64,000 nucleotides of DNA from G963668435 sp963668435. Its GTDB lineage: Bacteria > Latescibacterota > Latescibacteria > Latescibacterales > Latescibacteraceae. The notes below the pieces were generated by a model that was not told the origin of the DNA, did not search any database, and was given only the letters and a program-made list of their open reading frames with translations. The stretch lies in assembly GCA_963668435.2 (NCBI GenBank), contig CAXXSC010000006.1:62001-126000 (forward strand). Direction: 5' to 3'. Of this stretch, positions 16,800 to 25,278 are shown piece after piece. Made by a program: the position numbers and the translations under genes. The first letter of the stretch is position 1, and the number at the start of each line of letters is the position of its first letter.

Positions 16800-16993
16800 T
16801 CGCTGAATGCCCTGTCTGCTGAAATGGTCCTGTCAGTCGCCAACACAGTCAAGTATAGACAATTGCCCGGTGCAAAGCAAGCGTGCCGACACCGGAAATC
16901 CGCCGATCTTCAGCACCGGACAAGAAAATATGCCTCGCCGTCTTCCCTGAAACAATGAAGTTCAGACAACACCCGTCGCAAATCCGGCCTGCG

Positions 16994-18442
16994 TCATGGT
17001 TTCATGGTCGTATACACGTTCGGCGCATCGATGCTGTAGAAACGGTGCCCGGTCCAGTTGATAGTGACCCGTCCGACAATACGCTGGACACCGTCCTCGT
17101 CCTTGTATCCCCAGCCCGCCTGATGCATGAAATAGACTTTCCCGTTGGCGGCCTTGCCGAGAAGCAGTGCGACATGCCCGGAATTGCCCACGATAGTGAT
17201 CACCGGATCGAGTTTCGCCACCTCGGCTGTTTTTTCCTCGCTGCTCAGGTTGGGATCAATAAGGTATTTATGCGGCGAGGAGTTCAGGATGAATGACGGG
17301 TTCTTGCCGACCACAATGCCGAAACAGCGCAGAAGCACCCGCATGGTAATCGCGCAGTCGCGTTTGTTGTCCTGACCGTGCCAGCCGTATGGTGTGCCCC
17401 AAAGCTTGAAAAGCTGGTTCAGCACGTTGCGTTTCGTATAGGGAAGATAGCCCACGGACACATCTGCATCGGGCTTGACATAGCCATCCTCTATAACAAG
17501 GGAGCCGTCGACCGCACGGCAGGGCATCCTGACCACATAAACGGCATCGCTTTTCTTTTTCAGCGGGATGGTCGCGGAAAAATACGCGAAATGGGAAAAA
17601 TTCCGGAATTCGGGATCGCCATAGACCGGCACGCGGTGGGCGGCGGCCATGATGAAACTGTCATCGTCGACAATTGCCTGTATTTCCTCGCGGCTCCCGA
17701 TGGAGATTGAGCCCGCCGCAATCCATCCCCACGCGAGCTCCGAGGCAACAAACAGGTAGTCGCCGTCCTTAGACTCATGAAGCACCGCCAGCGGATAACC
17801 CACGCCAAGATCGGTGAGCTGGAAACGATCCAGCATACTTTTCCGGTCGGAGTAACCGGGCACCTCGGTGGGATACTGCCTCAATAGGCCGTGCCGGACA
17901 AGGACAGCATAACGGACATGTATTTTATCGGGAAGCGCATCGAGGTTCATCTTTTCGATGAGTTCCTGTTTCATGCTAAGGCTCCAGGGAGCCAGCCTGC
18001 CGTCGTGAAACTCTTTCTGCCCGTAAAGCTCCATCGGTTCGATCAAAAGGCCGCGGTTGCGTTCCAGCCGTTTTTTCACCTCGCCCACATCCATAACGGC
18101 GGGAAATGTCAGCGGCTCGATGGGATTCATGAGCAGGCCGTTCGCCGAGGATTCGACAAAATTACGTTTGAGCGGGTCATCCTTGCCGTAATAATCCTCG
18201 AATTCGACTTTTTTCTCCCTTACCGCGGCGTTGAATCGGGCGATCCCGGCGGCGTCCATGATTATTTCATCGGCATCCGGCTGAAGTGCTATCCAATAGT
18301 CAGGCGAAAGCATTTCATGCTCCACGCCGGGAAGCAAATCGGGCGCGTTCTGCGGCGCTGATTCCTGTGCGAAACACGAAGCGGAGAAAGTCAGGAATGC
18401 CGCGATGAAAACAGCAGATTTAAAGCATCGTGTGTTATTCAT
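16994..18442 (-). CDS. Secreted NlpC/P60 family hydrolase with SH3-like domains
   Basis: 482 aa. A signal peptide (residues 1-25, ending CFAQ) is followed by a long N-terminal region that includes SH3-like modules (about 200-330: AVLVRHGLLRQYP, DYLFVASELAWGWI). The NlpC/P60 domain occupies about 340-480. The catalytic Cys is in RDCAITMRVLL after GTPYGWHG, and the catalytic His is in GNSGHVALLLG. A third polar residue may be in FMHQAGWGY. The layout matches YkfC/DUF1175-like gamma-D-glutamyl-diamino-acid endopeptidases that recycle or remodel cell-wall peptides in the periplasm. The usual DCSG is DCAI here. AAAGG precedes the start. The downstream amidohydrolase gene is upstream in transcription by 28 bases, so they may be co-transcribed. 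Confidence 0.82.
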   Translation of the reverse strand: MNNTRCFKSAVFIAAFLTFSASCFAQESAPQNAPDLLPGVEHEMLSPDYWIALQPDADEIIMDAAGIARFNAAVREKKVEFEDYYGKDDPLKRNFVESSANGLLMNPIEPLTFPAVMDVGEVKKRLERNRGLLIEPMELYGQKEFHDGRLAPWSLSMKQELIEKMNLDALPDKIHVRYAVLVRHGLLRQYPTEVPGYSDRKSMLDRFQLTDLGVGYPLAVLHESKDGDYLFVASELAWGWIAAGSISIGSREEIQAIVDDDSFIMAAAHRVPVYGDPEFRNFSHFAYFSATIPLKKKSDAVYVVRMPCRAVDGSLVIEDGYVKPDADVSVGYLPYTKRNVLNQLFKLWGTPYGWHGQDNKRDCAITMRVLLRCFGIVVGKNPSFILNSSPHKYLIDPNLSSEEKTAEVAKLDPVITIVGNSGHVALLLGKAANGKVYFMHQAGWGYKDEDGVQRIVGRVTINWTGHRFYSIDAPNVYTTMKP

Positions 18443-18470
18443 GGCAGGGCCTTTCTGCTATTACAGTATA

Positions 18471-20216
18471 TCAGATTTCATGGACAATTTTTCCGTCCAC
18501 GATTGTTTTCAGTACTTTCACATCCGCGATCTCTTCCTCGGGACAGCGGAAAAAGTCACGGTCAATAACAATCATGTCTGCATATTTCCCCGACTGGACA
18601 TTCCCTTTGACTTCACCCTGGAAACAGGCCCTCGCGGTATTTACAGTATAGCACTCCAGCGCCTCTTTCCGTGTTATCGCCTCCCCGGGAACGATAGTCG
18701 TTCCGTGCTCGGTTTTCCTCGTGATCATTGAGAACATGGCGAGCCAGGGGCTGTAGGGATTGATCGACTCCCTGTCATCGAGTATGATCATGTGGTCGCT
18801 CCCGGCACTGACCAGCACACCGGCATCGATCATCGAGCGATAGGGATGGAATGTCTTTATCCGCTCCTCACCGAGGATATGAAGCATGGCGTCGGCGTCT
18901 TTATAGAACCACGCGGGCTGCATTTCGGCAGTGACATTGAGGCGGGCGGTTTTCGCCATGGCCTCTGGTGTATAGAAATTACCGTGGATAATGGTGAATG
19001 TCCCCGGCGGAAGGTCTCGTTCACGGCTGACAGCCTCGTATCCGTCGAGCATTATGTCGACACCGCCGCCGCCCGTGCAGTGAGCAGTCACCCTCCAGCC
19101 GCAGTCCGCGCCAACCGCGGCAAATGCGGCGAATTCCTCAGCGTTCATCCGGGGAATTCCACGATAGCCGGGCTCCTGTGTTCCATATATATCATCCGCG
19201 ACGGCGCCCCAGGGCTCCCTGAGATAGGCTGTCCCGGTGAGAATGCCGCCATCGACCGTTGTCTTGAGCGTACCGTAATTCACCCATCTGTCACCGCCGC
19301 CGGAACGGACTCCGAGGTCGGCAAGCGCCATTTTCATTGTGTCGCGCTCTGTTCCCGGCACACTGAACGGCGCGTAGATATTGAGTGTCGCCCTGATAGT
19401 CAGTGCTTCTTGCGCCCGCATGAACTCATAAATATCGATGCCGTTGCCACGGATACCACCGGACACGACCGAGGTGAATCCCACACTGTTGTAGCGGCGG
19501 TGCATTTCACGGAGGCATGAGGCCCGTTCCATATCGGTAGGCTGAACCGCTTTCGGCCGTTTCAGCAAACCGAAAGCCGTATGCAGTAATCTGCCGTTGA
19601 GCTTCCCTGTCACGGGATCGCGAAGAAGGCCGTTGTGACGGGTGTTTTCTTCGATACCGCTTGCCCTGAGCGCCGCGCTGTTCACCACTGCGCCGTATGA
19701 GGCATTGAGAAATACCGGATTCTGCGGCGAGGCGTTGTCGAGCCGGGCAAGGGACGGCGGTTTCATTTCCCTGAGACGGGTGGGAAAAAGTTTGAAATGG
19801 CTTATCCACTCGCCTTTTTCTTTCTGTGCCGCCTGCTCCCGTATCCAGGCAAGGCACTCATCCACTGTCCGGGGATTCGGCACCGGGCTGTCCATTTCGC
19901 TGACAGCGGCGGTCTCGGGATGGGCATGGCCCTCGATCAGTCCCGGCAGCGCCATGTTTCCAGCAAGATCGATATCCTCCGTGCCGGGCCCCGCAAGTTT
20001 CAGCATGTCCTTTTCCGAACCGGCCGCCATGAAACGCCCGTCTTTAATGGCCACGGTCTCAGCAATTGTTCCGTCGCCATCAAGCGTGACAATACTGCCG
20101 TTACGGCAAACCATATCGGCGCACTCACGGGCTTTAGCGCAGGCGTGCGATAAAATCGCGGGTGCGGCGGCAGCTGCCGACAGAAAACGGCGTCGTGTGG
20201 TAGAATACAGTTTCAT
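18471..20216 (-). CDS. Tat-exported amidohydrolase (amidohydrolase_3/YtcJ-like)
   Basis: About 581 aa. The ATG at 20216 is chosen because AGGAAGG lies eight bases upstream; a GTG three codons earlier falls inside that site. The N-terminus is a twin-arginine signal (STTRRRFLSAAAAA) with a lipobox-like LSHAC. The metal-dependent hydrolase core is clear: GNMALPGLIEGHAHPE (His-x-His), a central Lys/His region (VTAHCTGGGG) and late GSDHMI (metal Asp), then composite-sheet residues GKYADMIVIDRD. The family hydrolyses amide or cyclic-amide bonds; substrate cannot be predicted. It probably acts in the periplasm, anchored as a lipoprotein. The heparinase-like gene lies upstream by 45 bases on the same strand. 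Confidence 0.86.
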   Translation of the reverse strand: MKLYSTTRRRFLSAAAAAPAILSHACAKARECADMVCRNGSIVTLDGDGTIAETVAIKDGRFMAAGSEKDMLKLAGPGTEDIDLAGNMALPGLIEGHAHPETAAVSEMDSPVPNPRTVDECLAWIREQAAQKEKGEWISHFKLFPTRLREMKPPSLARLDNASPQNPVFLNASYGAVVNSAALRASGIEENTRHNGLLRDPVTGKLNGRLLHTAFGLLKRPKAVQPTDMERASCLREMHRRYNSVGFTSVVSGGIRGNGIDIYEFMRAQEALTIRATLNIYAPFSVPGTERDTMKMALADLGVRSGGGDRWVNYGTLKTTVDGGILTGTAYLREPWGAVADDIYGTQEPGYRGIPRMNAEEFAAFAAVGADCGWRVTAHCTGGGGVDIMLDGYEAVSRERDLPPGTFTIIHGNFYTPEAMAKTARLNVTAEMQPAWFYKDADAMLHILGEERIKTFHPYRSMIDAGVLVSAGSDHMIILDDRESINPYSPWLAMFSMITRKTEHGTTIVPGEAITRKEALECYTVNTARACFQGEVKGNVQSGKYADMIVIDRDFFRCPEEEIADVKVLKTIVDGKIVHEI

Positions 20217-20261
20217 AAACAGCACCTTCCTGCCACTCGGATTATCACATTCGGCGAAAAT

Positions 20262-22313
20262 CTATTTCAGAACAAGGCCAGCATCATCTTTAACAAAAAC
20301 ATAGCTGTAACTATCACCGCGCCAGGAGAACCGGAGCTCACAACCATTGCCCGAGGACTCGAATTTCATCGAGGACTGGAGTATTTCCGCCTCGGCATCG
20401 TCCTCGACCGGCAAAATGACCGTAGGGACGATGGTCTCGGTTTTTTTCGCAGTGAGCACCGTGCCGAAATAGGGCACCCATTTAAAATCGGTGTTGCCGC
20501 GCCGGGTCTGGTTAGTGCCCTCCCGGATGCGTTGGAACGCGTGCTTGTCCTCCCGGAACGTAAAGCCCTGATCCGGCAGCGGGATAAGCGCCATCATGCC
20601 ACCGTTGTCGGATTCGAGGAGTGTGTAGCCGTCATGAAACGTCGTTTCGCACTTGGAGTGAAACCGTGTCTCTATCTCGGCGCCTTTTTCCGTGTTGATC
20701 TCGTCGAGGACAACAGTCACCAGCGGTTTGTCGTGGATGATGTGACGGCGCCAGCGTTTGAGATCGGTCTTAAGGTAGGCGTTCGTGGGGTCCATAAGCA
20801 CATAATCGCGGTTATTTTCCGAACGAAACTCGAGGATGTCGCCACCTGCGTTTTCACGCCAGGGCTTGTCCTTCTCTTTGCCGGGCGTCTGTTTTTCGCC
20901 GTTGACGAAGACCACATTATGCCCCACGCTCGAGGCCTGCGGATTATCCCAACGCTCCTTGAGGAAATAGAGAAGATCGTAGCCGTTGAGCCCCATTTCC
21001 GAGATGAACTGACGGTCTTTCCACTGGATTACGAATGTGCCGCAATCAAGATGGCCGTGGTGGGGATCTTCGAACCTGCCGGCTTTCGCGGCGACTGTCA
21101 CCTTTTCCGTGTCAGTAAAATCGCTACGCATGATCACCCAGCCGATATCGCTGAAATGATGTGTCTCGTGATCGGGAGCGACTGCTTTTACACCGCTTTC
21201 CGGCCAGATAATGTCGAAAATGTTGCCGGGCGAACCGAAGAAATTCTCACGGTACCACGCCGCCATGCCATTGCCCGACTCACGGGCGAGCTTGTTGATG
21301 GTATATATCCGTCCCGGCCTCCTGCTGTACGAATCGCAGAAATATGCGGATTTCCTGTTCGGGAACATGGTGAAAACGGGGAAATTAACCGTATTTACCG
21401 CCATTGTCCGATGCTTGAAAAGATTGTGTCTGCCACCGGTGACACGCTTGATAGCGTCGGCAGTCTCCACACTCTGGTAGAACCCGTAATCCCAGTAGCT
21501 CACACCCTCCGCCCAGCCACCATCCCTGCCGAAGGAATCGAGATAGCCCTCGACACCGTTGTAGGCCGCGGCGATGACATCGGTGAGCCCCGGTTCCTCG
21601 GCGATCAGCGCCGCGGAGGCACAGGCGAGCCCGGAATAGCAGACCGAGCACCAGTTGCAGCGATAGGCTGTCGCCCACCAGTGATATTCATAATTTTTCC
21701 GGGCACGGAGGATCGCTTTTTCGAGCAGTGCGCCGCGCAGACGGTCCCGCTGGCGCTTGTCAAGGGCGGGATAGAGCCAATCGTAGACCGCAGCCATCTC
21801 GCGGGCGCTGTCGCCGGTGTGGATGTCATAACCGAATGTCACCTGCTCGTCCTCCACATTCCAGGGCCAGATACGGCCATAAATAACCGGAAAGGCGTGG
21901 AAACGGCCGCCGTGCCACTCGGGGCAGCTACAGACAGCCTCGGCGAACTCGAAACCTTTCTCCGCATAGCGCTCATAACCGGTTATCTGGTAGACGAACG
22001 CGAGGGTGCGCGCCCGCTGACGGTTTGTCCTGACATAGCCTCCCAGGGCACTGATATCTTCCGGAAGCGGGTCTACCGGTGTGTAGAGAAGGCGGTTTGC
22101 CTCGGCAAGCTGACGGTCCATGATGTCGCGGTATTCAGGGACTGTCTCGATCCTCTCTCGCATGGCGGGAAGATCTTCCGCCGAGAAGAAGAGATAGGGA
22201 TGGCTGAGATTCCCGGGAATGGAGGCGGCAATCTCCTCCTCAGTCACACGGGCGTAAAGTGGGCTGTTCGAAAGCAGAAAGACTATGGCAAGAAAAAGCA
22301 GGGCACGTCTCAC
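20262..22313 (-). CDS. Heparinase II/III-like polysaccharide lyase, secreted
   Basis: 683 aa, starting at GTG 22313 after GGGGAG. Residues 1-21 are a signal peptide (ending PLYA). The N-terminal alpha/alpha toroid (about 30-360) includes HPYLFFSAEDLPAMRERI and WWATAYRCNWCSVCYSG. The C-terminal beta-sheet domain carries the heparinase_II_III block DPHHGHLDCGTFVI and SVGHNVVFVNGEKQ. The family cleaves acidic polysaccharides such as heparin, alginate or ulvan-like polymers by beta-elimination. Specificity is not predictable. A 610-codon open frame on the opposite strand is a shadow. It probably starts a leftward operon with the amidohydrolase and perhaps the NlpC/P60 gene. Confidence 0.87.
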   Translation of the reverse strand: MRRALLFLAIVFLLSNSPLYARVTEEEIAASIPGNLSHPYLFFSAEDLPAMRERIETVPEYRDIMDRQLAEANRLLYTPVDPLPEDISALGGYVRTNRQRARTLAFVYQITGYERYAEKGFEFAEAVCSCPEWHGGRFHAFPVIYGRIWPWNVEDEQVTFGYDIHTGDSAREMAAVYDWLYPALDKRQRDRLRGALLEKAILRARKNYEYHWWATAYRCNWCSVCYSGLACASAALIAEEPGLTDVIAAAYNGVEGYLDSFGRDGGWAEGVSYWDYGFYQSVETADAIKRVTGGRHNLFKHRTMAVNTVNFPVFTMFPNRKSAYFCDSYSRRPGRIYTINKLARESGNGMAAWYRENFFGSPGNIFDIIWPESGVKAVAPDHETHHFSDIGWVIMRSDFTDTEKVTVAAKAGRFEDPHHGHLDCGTFVIQWKDRQFISEMGLNGYDLLYFLKERWDNPQASSVGHNVVFVNGEKQTPGKEKDKPWRENAGGDILEFRSENNRDYVLMDPTNAYLKTDLKRWRRHIIHDKPLVTVVLDEINTEKGAEIETRFHSKCETTFHDGYTLLESDNGGMMALIPLPDQGFTFREDKHAFQRIREGTNQTRRGNTDFKWVPYFGTVLTAKKTETIVPTVILPVEDDAEAEILQSSMKFESSGNGCELRFSWRGDSYSYVFVKDDAGLVLK

Positions 22314-22497
22314 GAATACTCCCCTTTATCAATCGATTATTATTATAGTCACATTGAAGGATAAGGTCTGCAGGGGACAATCACAATATGGTTTTTCACA
22401 ATTTCGCTATTTGCCGAATTTCATGCTTTGCCCCATGACGAAAATCTGTATATTTACTGGTACTCACGATAAAATCACACAAGCAGAGGAGTAACTC

Positions 22498-22845
22498 ATG
22501 GCCGACTGTATTTTCTGCAAGATCGCCGCTGGCGAGATCCCGACAGAACGTGTTTACGAAAACGACGATGTCCTCGTCTTTCCCGACATAAGCCCGGAGG
22601 CGCCGGTGCACCTGCTCATCATCCCCAAAGCGCATTACGCCACCACGATCGACATGGCGGAGGCGGCCCCACAGCTTTACGGTGCAATGATGCAGGCCGT
22701 TGCCGAGGTTGCAAAAATCAAAAAGGTCGACAAAAGCGGTTTCCGTCTGATCATGAACACCAACGCCGATGGCGGGCAGGAGGTTTTCCATGTCCACATG
22801 CACCTTCTCGGCGGCGAACCCATCGGTAAGCTCAGGGCAAAATAA
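22498..22845 (+). CDS. hinT: HIT-family purine nucleoside phosphoramidase
   Basis: 115 aa, typical HinT length. It has the zinc-type N-terminus CIFCKIAAGEIP and the histidine-triad active site EVFHVHMHLLGG at the C-terminus. HinT enzymes hydrolyse AMP-lysine and other nucleoside phosphoramidates in the cytoplasm. GAGGAG lies at ideal spacing before the ATG. It is divergent from the heparinase gene (184-base gap) and is followed 108 bases later by the GH47 gene. Confidence 0.95.
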   Translation: MADCIFCKIAAGEIPTERVYENDDVLVFPDISPEAPVHLLIIPKAHYATTIDMAEAAPQLYGAMMQAVAEVAKIKKVDKSGFRLIMNTNADGGQEVFHVHMHLLGGEPIGKLRAK

Positions 22846-22953
22846 ACAGGGAAAACATACGCTACAGGGAACATAGAGTTTTTAATAACAGGAAGCCCCC
22901 GATCTTTGCACATATTAATGTAATTCCAAATAAAAGCCTGGAGAAAATATCTC

Positions 22954-24336
22954 ATGCATATACTTAAAAAACCAATCATCCGGACCTCGCTGTTGTCAGT
23001 GCTGCTCATCACTATTGTTTCATGCGCCGGTGACACACCCGAGACGGCCCAAAAGCCTGAAATCGATTATGCCGCCGAGGTCAGAGCCGAATTCCTCCAC
23101 GCGTGGAACGGCTACAAGGAATTCGCCTGGGGCCATGACGCGCTCGAACCTCTTTCCGGGGGCTATCACGACTGGTACGGCGAATCACTTTTAATGACTC
23201 CGGTGGACGCGTTCGACACCATGGTCATCATGGGTCTCGACAAGGAAGCAGCCGAGGCGAAAGCCCTTATTTTCAAACAGCTCGATTTCGACAAAGACCT
23301 CATGGTCCAGAATTTCGAGATAAGCATCCGTATTCTCGGCGGGCTGCTCTCGGCATACCAGGTCGACGGCGACCAGCGTTTCCTCGATCTCGCAGAAGAC
23401 CTGGCAACACGCCTTCTTCCGGCTTTCGACTCGCCGACCGGCATGCCCTACCGCATGGTACACCTCCAGAGCGGCAAGACCGATGGCAAAATCACCAATC
23501 CGGCGGAAATCGGCACCTACTTCCTCGAATTCGGAACACTCAGCAAGCTCACCGGCAACCCGGTTTTCTATGATACAACGAAAAAGGCGATGGTCGAACT
23601 GCACAAACGCCGTGGAAAAACCGGCCTCGTTGGCGGCGGTATCGATGTCGAGACAGGCGAGTGGGTCAACACGAGCGCCCATCTCTCCGGCGGAATCGAC
23701 TCATATTACGAGTATCTCATCAAGGGCTGGCTGCTTTTCGGCGACAAAGATTTCAAAACCATGTGGGATGAAACGATTGTCCCGATCAACCGCTATCTGG
23801 CCGACGAACGTGACAACGGCCTCTGGTACGGCTTTGCAGACATGGATAGCGGCGAAAGAACCGACACGAGATTCGGCGCACTGGACTGTTTTTTCCCGGC
23901 AGTGCTGGTGCTCGGCGGCGATCTCGATCGCGCGGCACGTCTTCAGGACTCCTGTTTCAAACTCTGGAACCTTTACGGTGTCGAGGCGGAACAGATCGAT
24001 TACAGCAGCATGGAGGCGACCTCACCGTTCTATATGCTCAGGCCCGAGGTGATCGAGTCCGCCTGGTACCTTCAGTTCTATACGGGTGACAAGAAATACC
24101 GCGAGATGGGCATTACATTCCTCGAAAGCCTCAAAAAATACTGCCGTGTCGAAAAGGGCTATGCCCAGATCAAGGATGTAACAACGATGGAGAAAGTTGA
24201 CAGCATGGAAAGTTTCTTCCTCGCTGAAACATTGAAATACCTCTATCTTCTTTTCGCGGAAAAAGGAACGGTCAGCCTTGACGAGGTCGTGTTCAACACG
24301 GAGGCACACCCGCTCAGGAACACCTGGGACAAGTAA
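22954..24336 (+). CDS. GH47 family alpha-mannosidase-like lipoprotein
   Basis: 460 aa, close to the size of a GH47 catalytic domain. The N-terminus is a lipoprotein signal (LLITIVSC). GH47 signatures run through the whole length: FLHAWNGYKEFAWGHDAL, PVDAFDTMVIMGL, NFEISIRILGGLLSAY, TFLE/GTYFLEFGTLSKLTG, LIKGWLLFGD, YMLRPEVIESAWYL and the Ca-binding terminus VFNTEAHPL. GH47 enzymes are inverting alpha-1,2-mannosidases, best known from the eukaryotic ER and Golgi; bacterial members exist. Here it would act on mannosides outside the cytoplasm, presumably for nutrition. GGAG precedes the ATG by nine bases. The racemase gene follows 37 bases downstream. Confidence 0.93.
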   Translation: MHILKKPIIRTSLLSVLLITIVSCAGDTPETAQKPEIDYAAEVRAEFLHAWNGYKEFAWGHDALEPLSGGYHDWYGESLLMTPVDAFDTMVIMGLDKEAAEAKALIFKQLDFDKDLMVQNFEISIRILGGLLSAYQVDGDQRFLDLAEDLATRLLPAFDSPTGMPYRMVHLQSGKTDGKITNPAEIGTYFLEFGTLSKLTGNPVFYDTTKKAMVELHKRRGKTGLVGGGIDVETGEWVNTSAHLSGGIDSYYEYLIKGWLLFGDKDFKTMWDETIVPINRYLADERDNGLWYGFADMDSGERTDTRFGALDCFFPAVLVLGGDLDRAARLQDSCFKLWNLYGVEAEQIDYSSMEATSPFYMLRPEVIESAWYLQFYTGDKKYREMGITFLESLKKYCRVEKGYAQIKDVTTMEKVDSMESFFLAETLKYLYLLFAEKGTVSLDEVVFNTEAHPLRNTWDK

Positions 24337-24373
24337 CTGCTACACTTAAACACTGCAGCACGGAGAACACTCC

Positions 24374-25066
24374 ATGAAAACAATCGGACTTATCGGCGGC
24401 ATGAGCTGGGAATCCACCACCGAATACTACCGCATCATCAACGAGGCTGTCAGCACACGGCTCGGCGGCTTTCACTCAGCGAAAATCCTCATGAATTCAG
24501 TCGATTTCGGCGAAATTGAGCCGCTTATGCGCTCGGGGGATTGGGAAAGCATAGCCAGGATGCTTTCCGGCATCGCGGTCTCCCTTGAAAAAGCCGGCGC
24601 TGACTGCATCCTTATCGCAACGAATACTATCCATAAAGTCTACGACTTTGTCGATGAAGCGGTGACTGTTCCGATGATCCACATTGCCGATGCCGCGGGA
24701 GAGGCAGTCAAAGCAGCAGGGATCGGCAAGGTCGGCCTTCTCGGCACACGGTTCACCATGGAGGAGGATTTTTACCGGGGACGGCTTCAGGACAAATTCG
24801 GCATCGAGGTCACAGTTCCTGATAAGGACAGCCGCGATCTGGTCGATGCTGTCATTTTCGGAGAGCTCTGCCTCGGCGTGATAAAAGACGAGTCGAAACG
24901 CCGTTATATTGAGATAATCGAGAAGCTTGCGGAAGACGGCGCGGAAGGTATCATCCTCGGCTGTACAGAAATACCCCTTCTTGTCAGCGGTAGCGATGTC
25001 ACTACCCCGCTTTTCGACACAACAAGAATTCATGCCCTCGCGGCAGTGGATTTCGCACTGGGATAA
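24374..25066 (+). CDS. Aspartate/glutamate racemase family protein (YgeA-like)
   Basis: 230 aa. N-terminal IGLIGGMSWESTTEYYR and C-terminal EGIILGCTEIPLL are hallmarks of the Asp/Glu racemase superfamily. The second catalytic Cys (GCTE) is present. The first is replaced by Thr in LIATNTIHKV, where canonical enzymes have CNT. The same Thr/Cys pairing is known in E. coli YgeA, an L-to-D Asp/Glu racemase, so one-directional racemisation is plausible. It is probably co-transcribed with the GH47 gene and cytoplasmic. GGAG precedes the start. Confidence 0.9.
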   Translation: MKTIGLIGGMSWESTTEYYRIINEAVSTRLGGFHSAKILMNSVDFGEIEPLMRSGDWESIARMLSGIAVSLEKAGADCILIATNTIHKVYDFVDEAVTVPMIHIADAAGEAVKAAGIGKVGLLGTRFTMEEDFYRGRLQDKFGIEVTVPDKDSRDLVDAVIFGELCLGVIKDESKRRYIEIIEKLAEDGAEGIILGCTEIPLLVSGSDVTTPLFDTTRIHALAAVDFALG

Positions 25067-25090
25067 AAGCGCCGCAGTTAACTATCTGTG

Positions 25091-25117
25091 AGGCTAAATC
25101 CCCGAAACTTGCTGGAG
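25091..25117 (-). repeat. Dispersed terminator-like repeat, copy D
   Basis: On the minus strand this reads AGCAAGTTTCGGGGATTTAG, sharing 14 exact bases with the copy at 31591-31619. It lies between the racemase stop and the convergent terminator. Confidence 0.35.
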
Positions 25118-25176
25118 GGAAGCTCATTCCGGCAACAAACAGCGCTCAAAGCACAGCCGCATAAGAAAGTTTGGAC

Positions 25177-25214
25177 AAAAAAGACTGGCCGAATACTCGG
25201 TCAGTCTTTTTTTT
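25177..25214. terminator. Bidirectional intrinsic terminator
   Basis: AAAAAAGACTG-CCGA pairs with TCGG-CAGTCTTTTTT, giving a long stem flanked by A and T tracts. It separates the convergent racemase (plus) and M20 amidohydrolase (minus) genes. Confidence 0.9.
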
Positions 25215-25278
25215 GCATCGCTCACATCAGAAACAAGAAAGCGTCCGGGCAGTCGGGCCGCCCCGGACAGCGATGTGA

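Noticed and set aside
14560..16958. Long plus-strand open frames (14560-15540 and 15663-16958)
   Set aside because: They lie antisense to rfbA and rfbB, which have unmistakable motifs and coupled starts. The composition of the frames is arbitrary.
20532..22364. 610-codon open frame on the plus strand
   Set aside because: It is exactly antisense to the heparinase-like gene, has no family motifs, and results from the low stop frequency of the opposite frame in GC-rich coding sequence.
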